Positions 1 through 12,220 of a stretch of DNA of 64,000 nt are shown one piece after another. A model generated the notes under the pieces. It did not search any database. It was not told the origin of the DNA and worked only from the letters and a program-made list of their open reading frames with translations. Origin of the DNA: Eulemur rufifrons (lineage: Eukaryota; Chordata; Mammalia; Primates; Lemuridae); assembly GCF_041146395.1 (NCBI RefSeq), contig NC_090989.1, positions 248,672,843-248,736,842 of the forward strand, in the 5' to 3' direction. Numbering within the stretch: the first letter of the stretch is position 1; every line of letters begins with the position of its first letter. The position numbers and the translations under genes were made by a program.

Positions 1-169
1 GATTTATTTTAGGTTTGTTAGATATTAATAACTTACAGGTTGTCCAGTTAAATTTGAACTTCAGAAAAATAACACATAGAAAAACAATGTAATTTTTTCA
101 GTATATATTTGTCCCAAATATTACATGGGGTAGACCTATATTAAAAATTTCCTGTTGTTTATCTGAAAT

Positions 170-1215
170 TCAGATTTAATTGGACATTCTGCATTTAATT
201 TGTTAAATCTATCAATCCTATTGATATGCTCTAATGATTCCCTTATTTCTTGTACATTATATTTTATACATTTTCATCTTCATTAACTCCTTGCTTCTAT
301 TCTCTTCTTGCTTTGCTATGATGTTCTTTTTCTCTATGTTTTTGAGCAAGGTGCTTAATTATTGAGTTTTATTTTATTGACTTTTATAGATAGAGGTTTT
401 TAATGGTAAAATGTCATATAAAAGCTTTAGCTTTTTTGATGGATGTTTTCATTATCATTGCATTAAAGAAAGTCTGACATCTCATTTTTTTATTTCTTTT
501 TTGACCCAAGTTTTATGTAATTACATTTAAAAAAATCAGATGGAAGGGACTTTTAATTTTGTTATTAATTTACAATTTTAATAGATTATGATAAAATGCT
601 ATTTGTATCATTTCTATTTAAAATTTCTTGAGGATTTCTTTGTGGTCTAATATATGATCAATTCTTTCTAAATGCAAAAGAAAATTATTTATGATCAGAG
701 TCCAGAATTTGATATTTAAGACGTTCCTTATCAATTATGGTGCTGAGACCTTCTTATATTTACTTATTTATTTTGTCTGTTTAATCTGACTTCATTGAGG
801 AAGATGTTTTAAAGTTTCCTCTTATTACTATATTTCTGTTTATTTTCCTTGATTCTGCTATACTTTCTATTTTATGAAAGCTGCTGTATTATTGGGTGCA
901 TAAATATTAACTGATATCATGTAATAGTCCTCTTTTTTGTCTCTTTAAATCCTATTTTGTGTGGAGTCTACTTAAATAGGAAGATTGTTATTTATGCTTT
1001 TTTATATACATATTTGCACATGCCTGTTATGCCTCTGTTGATCCTTTCATTTTGAACATCTTTTTCTTTTAATGGGCTGGTTAAGGACATATATCAATAT
1101 GTTTGATCTCAATTCTGTCTTATTTTTCTATTTTATTTTAATAGCGTAATTTTTCATAACTTCTTTTCTTTTCTTTTTCTTTTTTGCCTCTATCTTTTGT
1201 TATTTAAGAAAGTTT
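170..1215 (-). mobile_element. Ancient L1 fragment (ORF2 region), antisense
   Basis: The T-rich plus strand reads as the reverse complement of the endonuclease/reverse-transcriptase part of an old L1. Recognisable antisense landmarks are 'tctttgtggtctaatatatg' near 638 and 'ttgggtgcataaatatta' near 893, both typical of antisense L1 ORF2. No reading frame survives. The high divergence suggests an L1M or HAL1-age copy; the edges are approximate. Confidence 0.7.
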
Positions 1216-2039
1216 TTTTAAAAATTTGTGCTTATTATATATATAAATTTGTACAAATAATGTCTATATACTATTTTTCTAAGTTAAAGATATATGCCAT
1301 TTACCACTTGATCATCCAGTGTATATTTTTAAAAAATTGGTATTTTATTTTACATAGCCATAGTAAAATTTCCACAATCAGAAAATTAACATTGAAATGA
1401 TACTGTTATGAACATATAGATCATACTTAAATATTGTTAATTGTCACAATAATCTTTTTAATAAATGAAAGTTCAAGTATATTCATAGTGTACTATTTGT
1501 TGTAAGTACAAAAGCAAATGTAGAAAAATATACAGTATTTGCTCATTGGTGCAAGAAACACAGGAAAGGTGAACAAAAATAATGTAGTTGGTTTAGATAC
1601 AAGGGTAGAAAGGAATAATATTGAAAGAATAGGTTAACAGGAATAAGGTGGAAGGAAGTGAAGAACAAGATGGAAATGATGGACAATTGTTGGAATGTAA
1701 CTTTCTATATATTTTTCACTTTTGGAATCATGATGATCTTTCTTATGTTTAGAAAAAATTAAACAAGGATAGGATGAATAGAACAAAATTGAGTATAAAC
1801 AAAGCAAACGAAACTAACTGTAGGGAGGGAGAAATCATTTAAGTAACTTTTGAACATAGTGGTTTGATCATATATCTTTAGGGTTATATAATAATTTCAG
1901 AAATACTCTATGTATATTCTGAAACTAAGAAAATGACTAAATAAGTTGTAAATAACAAGATGCAGGATCTTTAGGGCATTATAAATGCGGAAAGGGGGAA
2001 TGTTAGAAAAAACCTTACTATGCTCAATTGGAGATGTAA
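1216..2039. other. Unassigned AT-rich sequence
   Basis: I recognise no gene, RNA or repeat. The short open frame at 1197-1400 is low-complexity Lys/Ile/Tyr-rich translation of AT-rich DNA and is not supported as coding. Confidence 0.5.
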
Positions 2040-2069
2040 TTATGAGTTTATTAGTTTAATATAAATATA

Positions 2070-2215
2070 TAGGCAGAAACATATTTGTATAGATGTGTAT
2101 ACATCACATAAAATCACACATATCTATACACATCTATATCAATATATAGATACATAAATATACATATGTATATATGTACATATATTTGTGTATAAATATA
2201 CATGCATATATGATA
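2070..2215. repeat. Degenerate TA/CA/TATG microsatellite
   Basis: Imperfect alternating TA, CA and ATATG tracts run through this stretch, with TATATA and ACATATGTATATATG-like cores. This is a mutated simple repeat with no sign of coding function. Confidence 0.85.
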
Positions 2216-3459
2216 TGGGAATAAAGAGTATCTGAAAATTATTGTTATATATTTTCAATTTTCTAAGCCTGAAGATTAAATTAGAAAGCTTAAAAATTTG
2301 CTATTGCCACTGCCATTATCTCATAATCTTTCCGAAATCCTTTTTTTGGTATGCAGATTCTGAAGCTAATTTGAACCACAACTTTTTCCTTCACAATATT
2401 TTGCCTCTTTTATAGATATTTTCTGTGATGAATCATTTCCATTATTTTCTCATCTTGTTGATATTTTCTTTACAACTAAACACATTTGATGACCTCAAGT
2501 AGAATGAGTTATTGAAGCTAGAAAATCACCACTTTTGTCATAGTAATTCCCACCTATTTATCAATAGAATTACCATCAGCATCTCCTGCCACTTTTTATT
2601 ATACAATTACTCATTAAATTTGATCTATGTCATATGGTGACCATTAAAATGAAGTATATTCATGTCACTCTGTGAAGATATGAATTCAGAGTCCTAATAT
2701 TTTCCAAGTCAGTTACCACAAAAGTGACAATACTAAAGAAGCATCTTGAATACTGCATTTGTCTTCTTGGTACACTGCTCTAATTTCATAAATATTTACA
2801 GTCTCAGTTGTTTGTCATCAGCAATTATGGAACTTATTCAATGGTTTCATTTATTTAAAATGCCAATAATTGTGCAATTTGTAGACAAAATTGTGCATTA
2901 TTCTTCCCTGCAGTTATGGGATTTTATTATAGGTACAGACATACGCAACAGTGTGTTGGAGCTGGCTCATAATTGACTCTCAAGAATTGATTGGGTATAC
3001 ATACCTCTTTCAACTCTAAGTTCAGTGTGACATTGCACTGATAGCTTACAGTCACCATAGTGGGCATATCTACGATAAGGAAGTCGGTAAATGGAAATAA
3101 TCCGCCACCCTCCACCCCGCGCGCGCTTCCACTCACCAGGGAGCTGTTTGCTAAATATTTACCAGCACACTACTGCTGTAATGTCCTCTGGGAATATGGG
3201 ATATTCTACAGTCTTGAAATTTTAGTTGGAAAGTTGAAAGTTTAATAAGAATTAGCCAGTTGAATGTGGGTTGTAGAGAGTAAAGGGTAGATATAATACA
3301 TGAAGGCCAAAGGTGGAGAAATGCATTGCTTGCTTACAGAACTGAAAAAATGCTGTAGCAGGAGTCTGAGTTACAAAATTATGAAAAATTAAGATGTAGA
3401 AGTAGGCTGAAGAAATATTGTTATAAGCATTCAAGAAGTATGGGCTTTGGATAAAGACA
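2216..3459. other. Unassigned sequence with a small CpG-rich spot
   Basis: No repeat or gene is recognised with confidence. At 3104-3135 a short GC-rich patch contains CGCGCGCGC (3118-3126), which is unusual in this AT-rich setting. Short open frames on both strands here have no protein-like features. Confidence 0.45.
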
Positions 3460-4284
3460 AGAGTTTGGACAAATTCTTAAAAGGAAATGAATAAGCATGC
3501 TATCATAGTACTTTATAATATCAGTTACGGATTTAATGGATTAGATAGGAGATATCCATTTAAGATGTCATTGGGGACATGGAATAGCAAGGTCTGCTAT
3601 TATCATCCCACTGCTACCAATTGGAATACTAGATAAAACTTACAGAACAGCTATTTTCTTACACTAGCCAATAGGCAACACAGAACTGTGGATCCTGAGA
3701 GAAGGGAAATAATGAAATGAGCCATAGGATCACTCTACCTGTCTGCTTGAAAGCAATCTGTAGAATGTGGGGCAGGGAGAGAATCTCAACCAAACCTGCC
3801 CTTCTCACTTGGTTGGGAAGGCAGGAGTACAGAGTTTGGGAAAGCTGAGACATCTAGAATTTATGGGTCAGATTTGCAAAGCAGTAGGAGAAGTTAAAGA
3901 CATCCAGAAATTTTATGTGGGATAATTTACTCTTTAGAGGAGTAAATATAAGAAAGTTTGAAATTAAAACCTATGTAGCTCAGCTAGAAAAAAATTATTA
4001 GGAAAGAAAAAATATCAGAGAGCTATAAATCAAAATAAAATTCTACATAGCTCACATAAGGCTGGGAAATATGTGTGTTGCCAACAGCCAGATTGAGGGT
4101 GGCTCTTTGAATACATGGGACAATCAATAGAGAGCTCAGAAATGTTCTCCTTAGATATGAGAATAAATGAAATCTAGAGTAAAGGTGCTCTACAAATGTC
4201 CTAAAATCTTTAAAACAAGCCTTAAGAGATTAAACGTATTCGTAACTCATTTAATTTTCTGACAATAAACTTTAACACTCTTCG
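3460..4284 (+). other. Possible ancient L1 5' region, first part
   Basis: The style of this A-rich sequence, and its continuation at 4540-4830, suggests the 5' part of an old L1M element into which the L1 3' end at 4285-4536 inserted. This is a weak resemblance only; it could equally be unique sequence. No open frame is convincing. Confidence 0.3.
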
Positions 4285-4536
4285 TGTACTCACCATCAAA
4301 TTGGTAATAACTGATCAATACTTATGTGCACATATAGTAATAACATTCATCGGGTGTTGGGCAGGTGGGACGGGGGAGGAGCAGATGAATATATCCACAC
4401 CTAATGGGTGTGGTGCACACCGTATGGGGGATGGACACACTTGAAGCTCTGACTTGGGTGGGGCAAAGGCAATTTATGTAACCTAAACATATATACACCC
4501 GTAATATGCTGAAATAAAATAAAAAATAAAAAAATG
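4285..4536 (+). mobile_element. 5'-truncated L1 3' end (strepsirrhine-type 3' UTR)
   Basis: It begins at 'tgtactcaccatcaaattgg' and runs through the GC-richer 3' UTR (cgggtgttgggcaggtggga, ttgaagctctgacttgggtg) to 'atatgctgaaataaaat' and an A-rich tail. The same 3' UTR is seen at 45390-45630 and 58861-59123, so the three copies belong to related subfamilies. It contains no protein-coding part beyond the extreme ORF2 end. No convincing target-site duplication was found. Confidence 0.9.
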
Positions 4537-4539
4537 CTA

Positions 4540-4830
4540 AAAATCTAGAATTCATTAATATAAAATTCACAATATGTGGCAACCAAATTAAAATTAGTGA
4601 CATATGAATGTACAGAAGAATATGACCTAAAACAAAGATATAATTTAGTCAAAAGACAGACACTCTTAAAAAGATATATGATGGAATTGGAAGATAAATT
4701 TATAATTACTATAAATGTGCTCAGTAAGCTCAATTACATGACAGATAACACGATCATAATGAACAAAGAGACGGAAGACAGGGAAAAGAAACATTTCTTA
4801 AGAAATTTATGTGTGCTTATCAAGCCTACA
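4540..4830 (+). mobile_element. Probable ancient L1 5' region, second part
   Basis: The sequence resembles the A-rich 5' region of old L1M elements (a run ending in a 'gatggaattggaagataaatt'-type segment followed by 'attactataaatgtgctcag'). The 91-residue open frame at 4576-4851 is best read as a remnant of this element, not a host gene. Identification is by eye and the subfamily is unknown. Confidence 0.4.
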
Positions 4831-4849
4831 ACATTCTTTCTTGTAAAAT

Positions 4850-5489
4850 AGCTCATGTATAAACTGCAGAAAATAAGCAATGTCTACACACTCTTACCCC
4901 TAAAAGAAAACCTGAATCTTCATATAAAAAGTATGGCAAATGATTTTTGTGATTGATTTTCACCACATTATGAAACAAGTCTTGCCTTGCATAGGTCTTG
5001 GTTCTAAGGCCCAGACACCTGCCCTGCACCTTCCACAGCAGGTGGGAAATGCCAGTTCCAGGTTAAAAAATCTTTTCTTATTACCATTCACATTGCTGTA
5101 TGGAATGAAGGCTGTACATGTAATATTAATACTTAACTATGATTTATAATTTGAGCATCATTGTGCGTAAAGGATGTGTAAAACCTGTTTGTGTCCAAAT
5201 TTTTCTTCTCATTTCCACTAAAAGAATCAACATACTGTCTTTTTCGAAATGCAAAAGTATTCTTAAGTTTATCAGATCCTAAAATAACTTTCAACCGAAT
5301 GATCTGATATATGGTTTAAATATTTATATTTTTTCACTGAAATTTTAGTGTTAAGTGGAGACACAGGTGGGCAAGATGTGCAACTCAGTTTTGGACATTT
5401 TGAGAGTAAGTTGTCTGGATTCATCTATGCAAATAAATTAAACAGGCAGCTATATATATGGTTTGGGATCTCATGATAGAAGTATGGGG
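4850..5489. other. Unassigned sequence
   Basis: No gene or repeat is recognised. A short open frame at 4940-5149 has no domain signature. Confidence 0.5.
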
Positions 5490-5850
5490 TGAAAAGATAT
5501 ATTTTAAACCATTGGTTTATAGATTATAACTGAAATTTATGAGTGAGTAAGGGCTTAGGGTAGAGTGATGAAGTAGATAAACATTTAAAGATTAAGCAGA
5601 GGAGAAATAACTGTCCATGAAATTGAGAAGGAGGAGACAGAGTTAAATAGAAAAACAGGGACACAAAAATCTGGGCAAGAGGTGGGAAAGTGAGGAAAGA
5701 ATCACAAGCATCAAATGCTGCCTTAGGTATCAAGTAAGTCTAAGACTGAAAAGCAATGTGAATAATAATTATGACATTGCAAAAGCAATTCAGAGCACCG
5801 AAACAGAGTCTAGTAGATTGAGAAATAATGGGAGGCCTTGTTTAATTCCA
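5490..5850 (-). mobile_element. L2 LINE fragment, antisense
   Basis: Antisense L2 landmarks are visible: a purine-rich stretch 'gagaaggaggagacagag', then 'tcaaatgctgccttaggtatcaagtaag', the usual antisense reading of the L2 reverse-transcriptase region. The copy is heavily diverged and carries no open frame. Confidence 0.65.
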
Positions 5851-6169
5851 AAATCAATATTCTGCAATTTCTCAGTCAAACTGTGTTCCATATTTACAGG
5901 CAAAATGCGACAAGTTCATTTACTATTTCTCCATTTAAAAACATTAATGAATGATTCATGTTGATGGTTGTTGAATATGTCAAATTTCTTAAGCAATTTT
6001 CTCACTAAAGAAGTTACATTGGCCATTCTATGATTATATGCGATTGCTTAGAAAATTTTGTCAAGTGTAATAGACAGTTAAGAAATATAAATGAAGCATC
6101 ACTGAGGCCAAAACAACTGGTCTGGGTGTTTAGCAGCAGATGAATCATGATTTGTAAATTTTTTTCAAG
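5851..6169. other. Unassigned sequence
   Basis: Nothing recognisable; AT-rich, no supported coding. Confidence 0.5.
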
Positions 6170-6500
6170 TTTATTTATATTATAGTATTATAATAATCAG
6201 GATAGGCAAACTGCTATAACAAATAATCATAAATCTCAGTGTCTTCATATAATATGATTTATTTCTCTGTCATTTTACAGTTACACTAGTTGAGCCTGGA
6301 GTGGACAGGGCTGCTTCTGTTCAGTAACTCTGTTATCCTGTTACTATCTAGGTCTGGGCCTAGCTAGCAGACGAGGGAAGAGAATGTGAAATATTATGTA
6401 TTCATGTGGGTTTAGGGCCAAAACAAGAAATGACACACATCACTTCCACTTATATTTATGACCACTCGGTAACACGGCTCACCTGAAATGCAAGAATTTA
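6170..6500 (-). mobile_element. Ancient LTR-type repeat, antisense (MLT1-like, family uncertain)
   Basis: It opens with 'ctgctataacaaataatcat' and 'ctcagtgtcttcatataat', the antisense end common to MaLR/MLT1-class LTRs, and later shows 'gacacacatcacttccactt', seen in the same repeat class. Boundaries and family name are provisional. Confidence 0.5.
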
Positions 6501-6599
6501 GTCCAGAATGCCTGAGTTACTCATAACTTTTGGCCTTGCATACAGTATGGGGTAATAATAAGTTTCAGATAAAGTCAATTATTGAGTTTTTTTTTTCCT

Positions 6600-7340
6600 A
6601 ATACATCCGGAATTTGACTGCCTCTTACCTTGTCCACTCTTACAACTTTGATATAAGACATCATCACTTCTGGCATATATTCTTGTATTATTCTCCTTTC
6701 TTGTTTTCCTCTAAGTTGTGCTTCCATAGGCAGACCATTGTCCACACAGAAGACAAAGTGATCCTTCTAAAATCAAGAAACATCAGGTTATTTTTCTACT
6801 CAAAATTCTCTAGTGGCTGTTTATCCTACTCAGAGGATCTTTCTGATCTGGGTTTCCTTTGCTCCTTTGGCATTGTGTCCTCTCCCCTTATTTAGCATCA
6901 ATCACACTGTCCTTGTTGCTTCACTTAGGCACTTAGCCAGGTAGGCAGTAAAAGGGGGGCTTTTGCACTTGTTCCTTCCTTTGCGTGGAATATTATTTGT
7001 CCTGACAGCTGCATACTTTGTTCCTTCATTCCTTTCATTTATGCTTAAAATAATAACACAATCAGTGAAGCCTTTCGTGACAACACTATATGAAACAGTT
7101 TCCCTGTGTACACACCTCCAGTAATTGCTTTCCCAAGAAATACAAAGGTTTATTTTACTCAATAGCAAGCATCACCGTCTGAAGTAAGTTTATTTTCTTG
7201 TTAGTCAATTACTGCCTTTTTAACCACTAATAAAATGCAATCTCCATGACAGCAGGCACCTTGCTGATTTTGCTCAAATTTTGTATCTCCAAGGTCTAAA
7301 ATGTTGGCACATAATCAACACTCAAAACGTGTCAATAACA
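6600..7340 (+). mobile_element. L2 LINE 3' region, sense
   Basis: The landmarks are in the order expected for the L2 3' end: 'tttgcgtggaatattatttg', 'aagcctttcgtgacaac', 'ctccatgacagcaggcacct' and a terminal 'ttggcacataatcaacactc' segment. Short open frames on both strands inside it are remnants or chance. It is old and non-functional. Confidence 0.8.
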
Positions 7341-7638
7341 ATGATGTAAATACAAGTGTCAATGGTATTTTCAAAGTATAAATTGTATGTTTTATTTTGA
7401 AAGTAATATTTATATTTTTTAAAACTGGTGCTGTCTATATACATATATAATTTCTATTTCTTATTATCTCTCAATTTCATCATATAAATGTATTGTCTTT
7501 AAATGTGCCTTTAATATGTGGCCTTAAAATGTGGCTTTAAAATCCATATTACTGGACATTTTTTAATATAAGTAGCTTAGCTATTATAGATATAACATTG
7601 AAGAATTGCTTTTGTGTATAAACACTTTTATGTATTTG

Positions 7639-8033
7639 TGTTACTGCGTTTTGTGATGCTATAACAGAATAACACAGACTGGGTAATTTACCAAAAAAAG
7701 GGCATTTTTTTCTTATAGTTCTGAAGGCTGGAAAGTCCAAGTTTGAGGGGCACACATCTGGTGCAGGCCTTCTCACTATGGCATCCCATTGCAGAAGGAG
7801 AAAGGGCAAGAGAATGAGAGAGGGAGAGGGTGGAACGGGGCCAAACTAATCCTATTATCAGGAACCTACTCCAGCAATGATTAATCCACTCCAGAGAAAA
7901 CAGCATAATCCATTCATGAGGGAAGAACCCTCATGACCCAATCACCTCTTAAAGGTCCCACCTCTCAACATTGTTGCACTGGGGCTTAAGTTTCTAACAC
8001 GTGAACTTTGGTGGACACACTGAAACCACAGCA
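7639..8033 (-). mobile_element. ERVL-MaLR solo LTR (MST/MLT1 type), antisense
   Basis: The plus strand starts 'tgttactgcgttttgtgatg', runs through 'cacagactgggtaattta', 'cattcatgagggaagaaccc' and 'tcctcttaaaggtcccacct'-like segments, and ends 'gaaaccacagca'. This is the reverse complement of a MaLR LTR, with TG..CA termini. No second LTR or internal region is adjacent, so it is a solitary LTR. I could not find a clean 5-bp target duplication. LTRs of this class carry a promoter and polyadenylation signal, but no activity can be inferred here. Confidence 0.85.
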
Positions 8034-8239
8034 GCATTTCAAATTTATCATTATGGCAGATTCCTATAACTGGATTTATATTGGAAAAGGACAAAGACAT
8101 TCTTAAGTACCTTGATAAATGTTGAATATACATTCCATTCTAGAATGACTTTATTTATACTCTTAACACATGCTTATTAATGTTATCATTCAAAAATTTT
8201 GTTGTTAGTGAAATTATGTAACACTTTATAGTATAGTAT

Positions 8240-8330
8240 TGTATAGTCCATTCATTCTTTCAACAAACTCTCATTGCATATTTAAAATGTACATGCTCTG
8301 TGCAAGGAACTTCTTGATATCTTTATTCAT
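8240..8330 (-). mobile_element. L2 3'-end fragment, antisense
   Basis: 'Ttcattctttcaacaaactc' followed by 'catgctctgtgcaaggaact' corresponds to the antisense L2 terminus. It is short and diverged. Confidence 0.6.
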
Positions 8331-8399
8331 ATTTTTGGCTAGTAACAAAGCTTACAGAATTTTAAATTGTAAGAAATTATTGTTTCAAACTCACATTCA

Positions 8400-8515
8400 T
8401 TAAATGCATAGTCCCTTTATAGTTTAAAAAGTGCTGTCTTATTTATTGTCTCACTTGATCCCTGTAGTGGGACTTGTCCCAAATTTATAAGTGATGACAC
8501 TGAACAGCTTTTTGG
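8400..8515 (-). mobile_element. MIR fragment, antisense
   Basis: The order 'tcacttgatccctgtagtgg', 'acttgtcccaaatttataag', 'tgatgacactgaacagc' matches the antisense MIR core (cattttacagatgaggaaactga region), with considerable divergence. Confidence 0.6.
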
Positions 8516-8524
8516 CATATAAGT

Positions 8525-8640
8525 CTGTTTTTCTTGTCAGACCATGAGCTCTGATTTCCTTGGAAACAAGAAACACGTTTAACTAATTTTTGTATTCCCA
8601 GAAAAATAGTATCAGAGCTATTAAATAATGTCATAGAAAT
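8525..8640 (+). mobile_element. Possible L2 3'-end fragment, sense
   Basis: 'Accatgagctctgatttcct', 'aacaagaaacacgtttaact' and 'tttgtattcccagaaaaata' resemble the L2 3' UTR, but the copy is weak. Confidence 0.5.
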
Positions 8641-8644
8641 AATG

Positions 8645-9564
8645 GATGAATTCTGAAGATATTAACATCAGAATACCTCAGAGAGTGACTTAAGAGACAA
8701 TGTCTGAGTTTAAATCAAGGACTTCTGACCTCAAGCCCATTATTCTTTCTTCAAACATAGATAGGGAAGCACCTTGATTTCTGTGAGAAGAGAAGGGGCT
8801 CCTCTGAAAATTATTATACACTAAAAGATAACATGAGACAATGATTTTGAGTATCATCAGATAAAATACTAACATCTCAGGGCGTGGGTTTAGGGAATTT
8901 AGCAAGATATGAATGCAATTTAAAAAATAACTTAGTAGCTAATTAATTTTATTAACATATAATGACTGCTCTTACCACAGACCCTCTCCCATAGTTACTG
9001 AAGATTCTTCAGAACCAGTCATAAATAGCTGAAATGAAAATTATGCTGCTTGTGGTTTTCAATTTCATTTTCCTTTCATGTGATTACAGGTTTACTGTCA
9101 AAATAATTTAGTTTGCCTACCCCCTATCAGGCAATGGATGGCAGGTTTCAATGCAGTACTCTATATTTTAAAAATATAATAAATATATTCATTTAATATA
9201 CTAAATGCACTAAATATTAAAAGTTCCAATTAACCAAGATACAATCTAAACTATCTTACTAAAGAAACTTAAAAAGACAAATAAACAAAACCCAAGTCAG
9301 AAAAAAAAAAAACACTGTAACTGAACCATGAAAATGGCTAGCATTAACAGCATTGGGACATGAGTTAGAAGGGTTAGGCAATCATTGCCTACTGCCATTT
9401 CTATTTAAACTTGGTACTTCCTTATTTAGAACAGAGCCCGAGTCGGGGCAGATCATGCCCACGATAAATGAATCCCCTGCTTAGGAGTATTTTAATTAGC
9501 TTTCCACACATCAATGGTGGTAAAAATGCGAGAGGAAGAAGGGTAAATATATATAGGTTCTCCT
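8645..9564. other. Unassigned AT-rich sequence
   Basis: I recognise no gene or repeat. An A13-like run lies near 9301-9312. Nothing indicates transcription. Confidence 0.5.
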
Positions 9565-9725
9565 GGAGGCAAGAATAATTTTTATTCCTATCTCTGTCAC
9601 TTACTGGCTGTGTGATTTGAGCAAGGTATTTGTCACTTTGAGCCTCGGTTTCTTCATCTCTAAAGTCATAATTTTGAACAAACCTCTTTCTAAAGATTGT
9701 TTTGAGAAATATTCATAATTTGCCA
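9565..9725 (+). mobile_element. MIR SINE, sense
   Basis: It contains the MIR core in order: 'tgtcacttactggctgtgtg', 'atttgagcaaggtatttgtc', 'tgagcctcggtttcttcatc', then the 'gattgttttgagaaatattc' 3' part. This is a tRNA-derived ancient SINE, diverged but clear. Confidence 0.88.
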
Positions 9726-11794
9726 TAAAATTTGATTGAGTGTGCAGAATCCTTATTGACCTCTTGTTAGGCTCTTAGTAAATTTGAGTTTAGATCTTAA
9801 TTTCTTTAATGCATTGTCCACTCTCAGGATTCAAATTTCTGAATCATTTTGGTTTAGTTCTAGTCTAAACATATATCATTACAACAGGCAAGATCATGAG
9901 AACCAAACAGCCAATCCCACAAAACTCCAGGAGACACAAAGCAGCAGCCACAGGAGACATCTCTTTCTAGGTAATAATTTAGTCTAAAATAAATGAAAAT
10001 TCTTTACAGGTAATATTTAAGAGGCAAATATCTGTATGATTTTATCAGAGAAGGTTCTACTAATTTGCTTTGGGAAAAGAAACACTGTATTGAACATATT
10101 ATTTTTCCCAGTGCAAGCATCCTCTTCCCTAGCAAAGGCATGGGAAGACGGTGCCAGTTTAACGCTCTGGGAAAGACTGTCAGTTCCTCCTGAGTCCAGC
10201 TTATGCATCTTAAAGCAGCATCAGGTTTCCTGTCGACGACCACCTTTCAGGCCCCTTGACAAAGCCCATATAAAAAAAGATGTGTTGTTCAGGAAACGGA
10301 GGTGGCTTAAATAATTTAACAGCTACACATAGGCTATGAAATATTAAAAGGGCAATAGGGTACAATGGGGAGTTTTACAGAGATCTAGCTTGACATCAGT
10401 CTCTTCCTTGAACAGTTGGCTGTTTGGTTCTAGTGATAGGTGTCATGTTATGCTGGTGAGATAATAGTTACAATGGAGCTGATAAATACTTTAATAGAAG
10501 CTAAACACCATCTTACTGACATTCAGATCTTAAAAAAGTGAGCTTAAATAACTTAAGCTTTCTTTGGAATATTGAGCTGATATTAAAAATCATTAGAATA
10601 TCCCATCTTTGGTACTTTTAAATAAATTTGTTATGAATAAGAACTGTTCAGCCTGCTATGTATTTCCTTCAAAAATTTTATAGGTTTGATAATGTCTTTC
10701 TAAAGTGAAAGGCAAGAAAGCAGGTGCACAGTCTCTTAGGTTGTGCTGACATGACTTGAAGAATCAACATTTATCATTTTATATGGTACATCCACATGCT
10801 TCATCCCACATTATAATCAGGAACATCTCCATCAGAGGATGTACTGCTGATACTCACATAAGGTAGAGAGGCCCAAATGAGAATCCTCATTTTTCTCAAT
10901 TGCAAATCATTGTCTTAGACACCTATAATATGCCTTAAAACTTTCTATTTGTTTCTAAAAATATAGTTGTCTTTATTTCTCTTTGATTCTTTTGGCATTG
11001 CAATGTGCTTAACTAAAAACTATAATTAAATAAAGGTATATTTTACCCACTTTAAATGAAGTAATGTTTGAAATATCTTGCTTAAAATAAAGTATCATGC
11101 TATTTTGGTACTTCTAAGAGGTCCCTGTTTTGTTTTGCATTTCCTAATACTGAGCGCTGAATTCTCAAAAATGAGTATAAAATAATTATTGCTTTGAAAT
11201 ATAACTTTAACTTAGGAGTGCTATCCTAGATTCTTAATTTTAATAAAACGTTCTTACTAACAAGGGTTATAGAGAATTTTTAAGTTTTATAACTAGAGTC
11301 CTACCACCAAAAAAAGACATGCTGAATGCATTTTTAAAACTCAAAGTTAATCCAGCTAATGAAAAGCCAATAAATTTCACAGGAGGCTTTTAATCATTTT
11401 AAGAGGGCAAAAAAGCCTGTGTGTATATATAAAACAATTGAATTTGTAAATTCAATGTGTATGTGTAAAGCCATTGAATTTGCTGTTTTGCCTCCTTTTG
11501 AATGATAGCTAAATAAGCACATATGCCATAAATGAATCAGAATTGTAAATTATCAACACACATTTGAATATCTACTTAGTTACTCACTAATGAGGATTTC
11601 ATAGAATATGACATGTGGTACCTAACATTAAGCACCAGTCTGTTCCATGAGGGATATAAAACGCACCAAGCAATGTTTTCCTCCTTCAACACATGTTCTT
11701 TGTTTTACTCTGTCTTCAGCTTTCCTACTTAATTGAAATTATCATAAACCTTTTTTGAGTAGAAATGTCACTTTTTATTGAAAGTACATATAAA
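9726..11794. other. Unassigned sequence with a GC-richer patch at 10100-10300
   Basis: No repeat is recognised across 2 kb. Between about 10100 and 10300 base composition rises to roughly half GC, with several CpGs (for example 'ctgtcgacgaccac'), and open frames run on both strands (10036-10314 plus, 10004-10243 minus). The patch is preceded by a pyrimidine-rich 'ttatttttcccag' at 10099-10111, which resembles a 3' splice site. I see no recognisable protein, so no gene is called. Confidence 0.45.
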
Positions 11795-11945
11795 TAAGGC
11801 AGAGTTATACAGATCTGAATTCTAATCTCAACTCTGATCTACTAGTGCATTTTAACTGTCCTCTAAAGTTTGTTCTGAGAATCACATAACATAATGCACA
11901 TGAAAATGTTTTGAAAATTATAAAGCTCTGAATATATGTGCTTGT
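11795..11945 (+). mobile_element. Probable MIR SINE, sense
   Basis: 'Gatctgaattctaatctcaa' at the start and 'gcacatgaaaatgttttgaa' plus 'ataaagctctgaatatatg' at the end match the flanks of a MIR; the middle is poorly preserved. Confidence 0.6.
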
Positions 11946-11989
11946 TTTCATTTTAATAAAGTGGATGATACACAGCCTATTTACTTCCT

Positions 11990-12220
11990 AAACCTTTTAT
12001 TTATTTATTTATTAACAGGGTCTCTCTCTGTCAGCTGGGCTAGAGTGCAGTGGCTTCATCATAGCTCACTGCAACCTCAAACTCCTGGGCTCAAGTGATT
12101 CTCCTGCCTCAGACCCCTGGAGTAGCTGGGGCCACAGGTGTCCTCCACCACACCCAACTAATTTTTCTGTTTTTTTTAGATACAAGGTCTTGTTCTTGCT
12201 CAGGCTGGTCTCAAATTCTT
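11990..12220 (-). mobile_element. Alu SINE, 5'-truncated, antisense
   Basis: A (TTTA)n-type tail at 11997-12015 is followed by the antisense right arm ('gctagagtgcagtggcttca', 'agctcactgcaacctcaaac', 'tagctggggccacaggtgtc'). The left arm stops at 'ctggtctcaaattctt', so the 5' end of the Alu is missing. It is more diverged than the Alu at 62264-62611, consistent with an older AluJ-like copy. Confidence 0.9.

Noticed and set aside
2070..2215. AT-rich tract as a replication origin or matrix attachment site
   Set aside because: It is a plain degenerate microsatellite and nothing in the sequence supports a specific function.
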